Program-made: the position numbers and the translations under genes
DNA from: Nocardia aobensis NBRC 100429
GTDB taxonomy: Bacteria; Actinomycetota; Actinomycetes; Mycobacteriales; Mycobacteriaceae
DNA: 35,201 nt
Assembly: GCF_000308375.1 (NCBI RefSeq)
Contig: NZ_BAFQ01000063.1
Location: forward strand, 1 to 35,201
Direction: 5' to 3'
In this document: piece by piece, positions 35,068 to 35,201 of the stretch
Layout of the letters: the number at the start of each line of letters is the position of its first letter
How positions within the stretch are numbered: the first letter of the stretch is position 1
Notes under the pieces: model-generated
Database searches by the model: none
Told to the model about the DNA's origin: nothing
Seen by the model: the letters and a program-made list of their open reading frames with translations, nothing else

Positions 35068-35201
35068 TCACGCCAGATTGCCCTCGTAGCACAGGCCGGT
35101 TCCACGCCAGGTCGGTTGCGGCGCAACGGTTCCGCGGTCGAAGCGCCACGCGCTGACCGGTTCGGCGGCCTTCCAGAACAACCGGCCGTCGTGGCCGCGC
35201 A
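35068..35201 (-). CDS. C-terminal end of an unidentified protein (5' part outside window)
   Basis: A minus-strand frame enters from the right edge and stops with TGA at 35068-35070, leaving 43 complete codons. The tail reads GRLFWKAAEPVSAWRFDRG, then TWRGTGLCYEGNLA. Trp and Tyr content and codon use look genuine. I do not recognise the family. It converges on the DUF2156 gene with only seven bases between the stops. Confidence 0.55.
   Translation of the reverse strand, partial: RGHDGRLFWKAAEPVSAWRFDRGTVAPQPTWRGTGLCYEGNLA

Overview
The window is high-GC DNA, with GTG and TTG starts used alongside ATG. Its gene content points to the order Mycobacteriales. Nocardia is the most likely genus, but that is inferred from protein flavour and not proven. 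Most of the window is a rearranged version of the block that carries Rv2221c to Rv2236c in Mycobacterium tuberculosis: cobD, SURF1, ptpA, the CobC-like aminotransferase, the NIF3 protein, the zinc-ribbon coiled coil, RNase HI/phosphatase, the Hip1-type protease, panB, glnA2 and glnE.

Layout. Positions 1-7.2 kb hold a TetR regulator, a very short unrecognised gene (850-1029, 59 codons, strong Shine-Dalgarno), a gamma-class carbonic anhydrase, a GlxA-type AraC regulator divergent from a metallo-beta-lactamase-fold hydrolase, alanine dehydrogenase, an ECF41/SigJ-type sigma factor, cobD and a SnoaL-like protein. Positions 7.2-14 kb hold the ptpA-SURF1 operon divergent from the CobC-like aminotransferase, then NIF3, an OsmC protein, the zinc-ribbon protein and RNase HI/phosphatase. 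Positions 14-17 kb hold an alpha/beta hydrolase, a lactate 2-monooxygenase-type flavoenzyme and the RNase P RNA gene. Positions 17-19.5 kb are accessory: a stand-alone Clp N-domain protein, and a SnoaL-like gene and an SDR preceded by a 31-residue peptide gene and a long hairpin. Positions 19.5-22.8 kb hold a secreted protein, an RNB ribonuclease, and a MerR regulator co-directional with an MDR oxidoreductase. Positions 22.7-30.1 kb hold a coupled lipoprotein/proline iminopeptidase/CHAD trio, a phosphotransferase, glnA2, the Hip1-like lipoprotein protease and divergent panB. Positions 30.3-35 kb hold glnE and a DUF2156 membrane protein preceded by a 26-residue upstream ORF. Incomplete genes lie at both edges.

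How genes fit together. glnE encodes the adenylyltransferase/deadenylase of glutamine synthetase and lies about 3 kb from glnA2. ptpA and SURF1 overlap by ATGA. The lipoprotein, peptidase and CHAD genes are joined by TGATG and ATGA junctions, so they are translationally coupled. Several genes (GlxA regulator, cobD, the MDR oxidoreductase, glnE) have a -10-like hexamer six bases before the start codon, which suggests leaderless mRNAs.

I see no phage, insertion sequence, CRISPR array, tRNA or rRNA. I found no clear new multi-gene system. The best leads are small: the 26-residue upstream ORF before the DUF2156 gene, the 31-residue peptide plus hairpin before the SDR, the MerR-type 20-bp-spacer promoter, the 59-residue gene, and the absence of ptkA beside ptpA.
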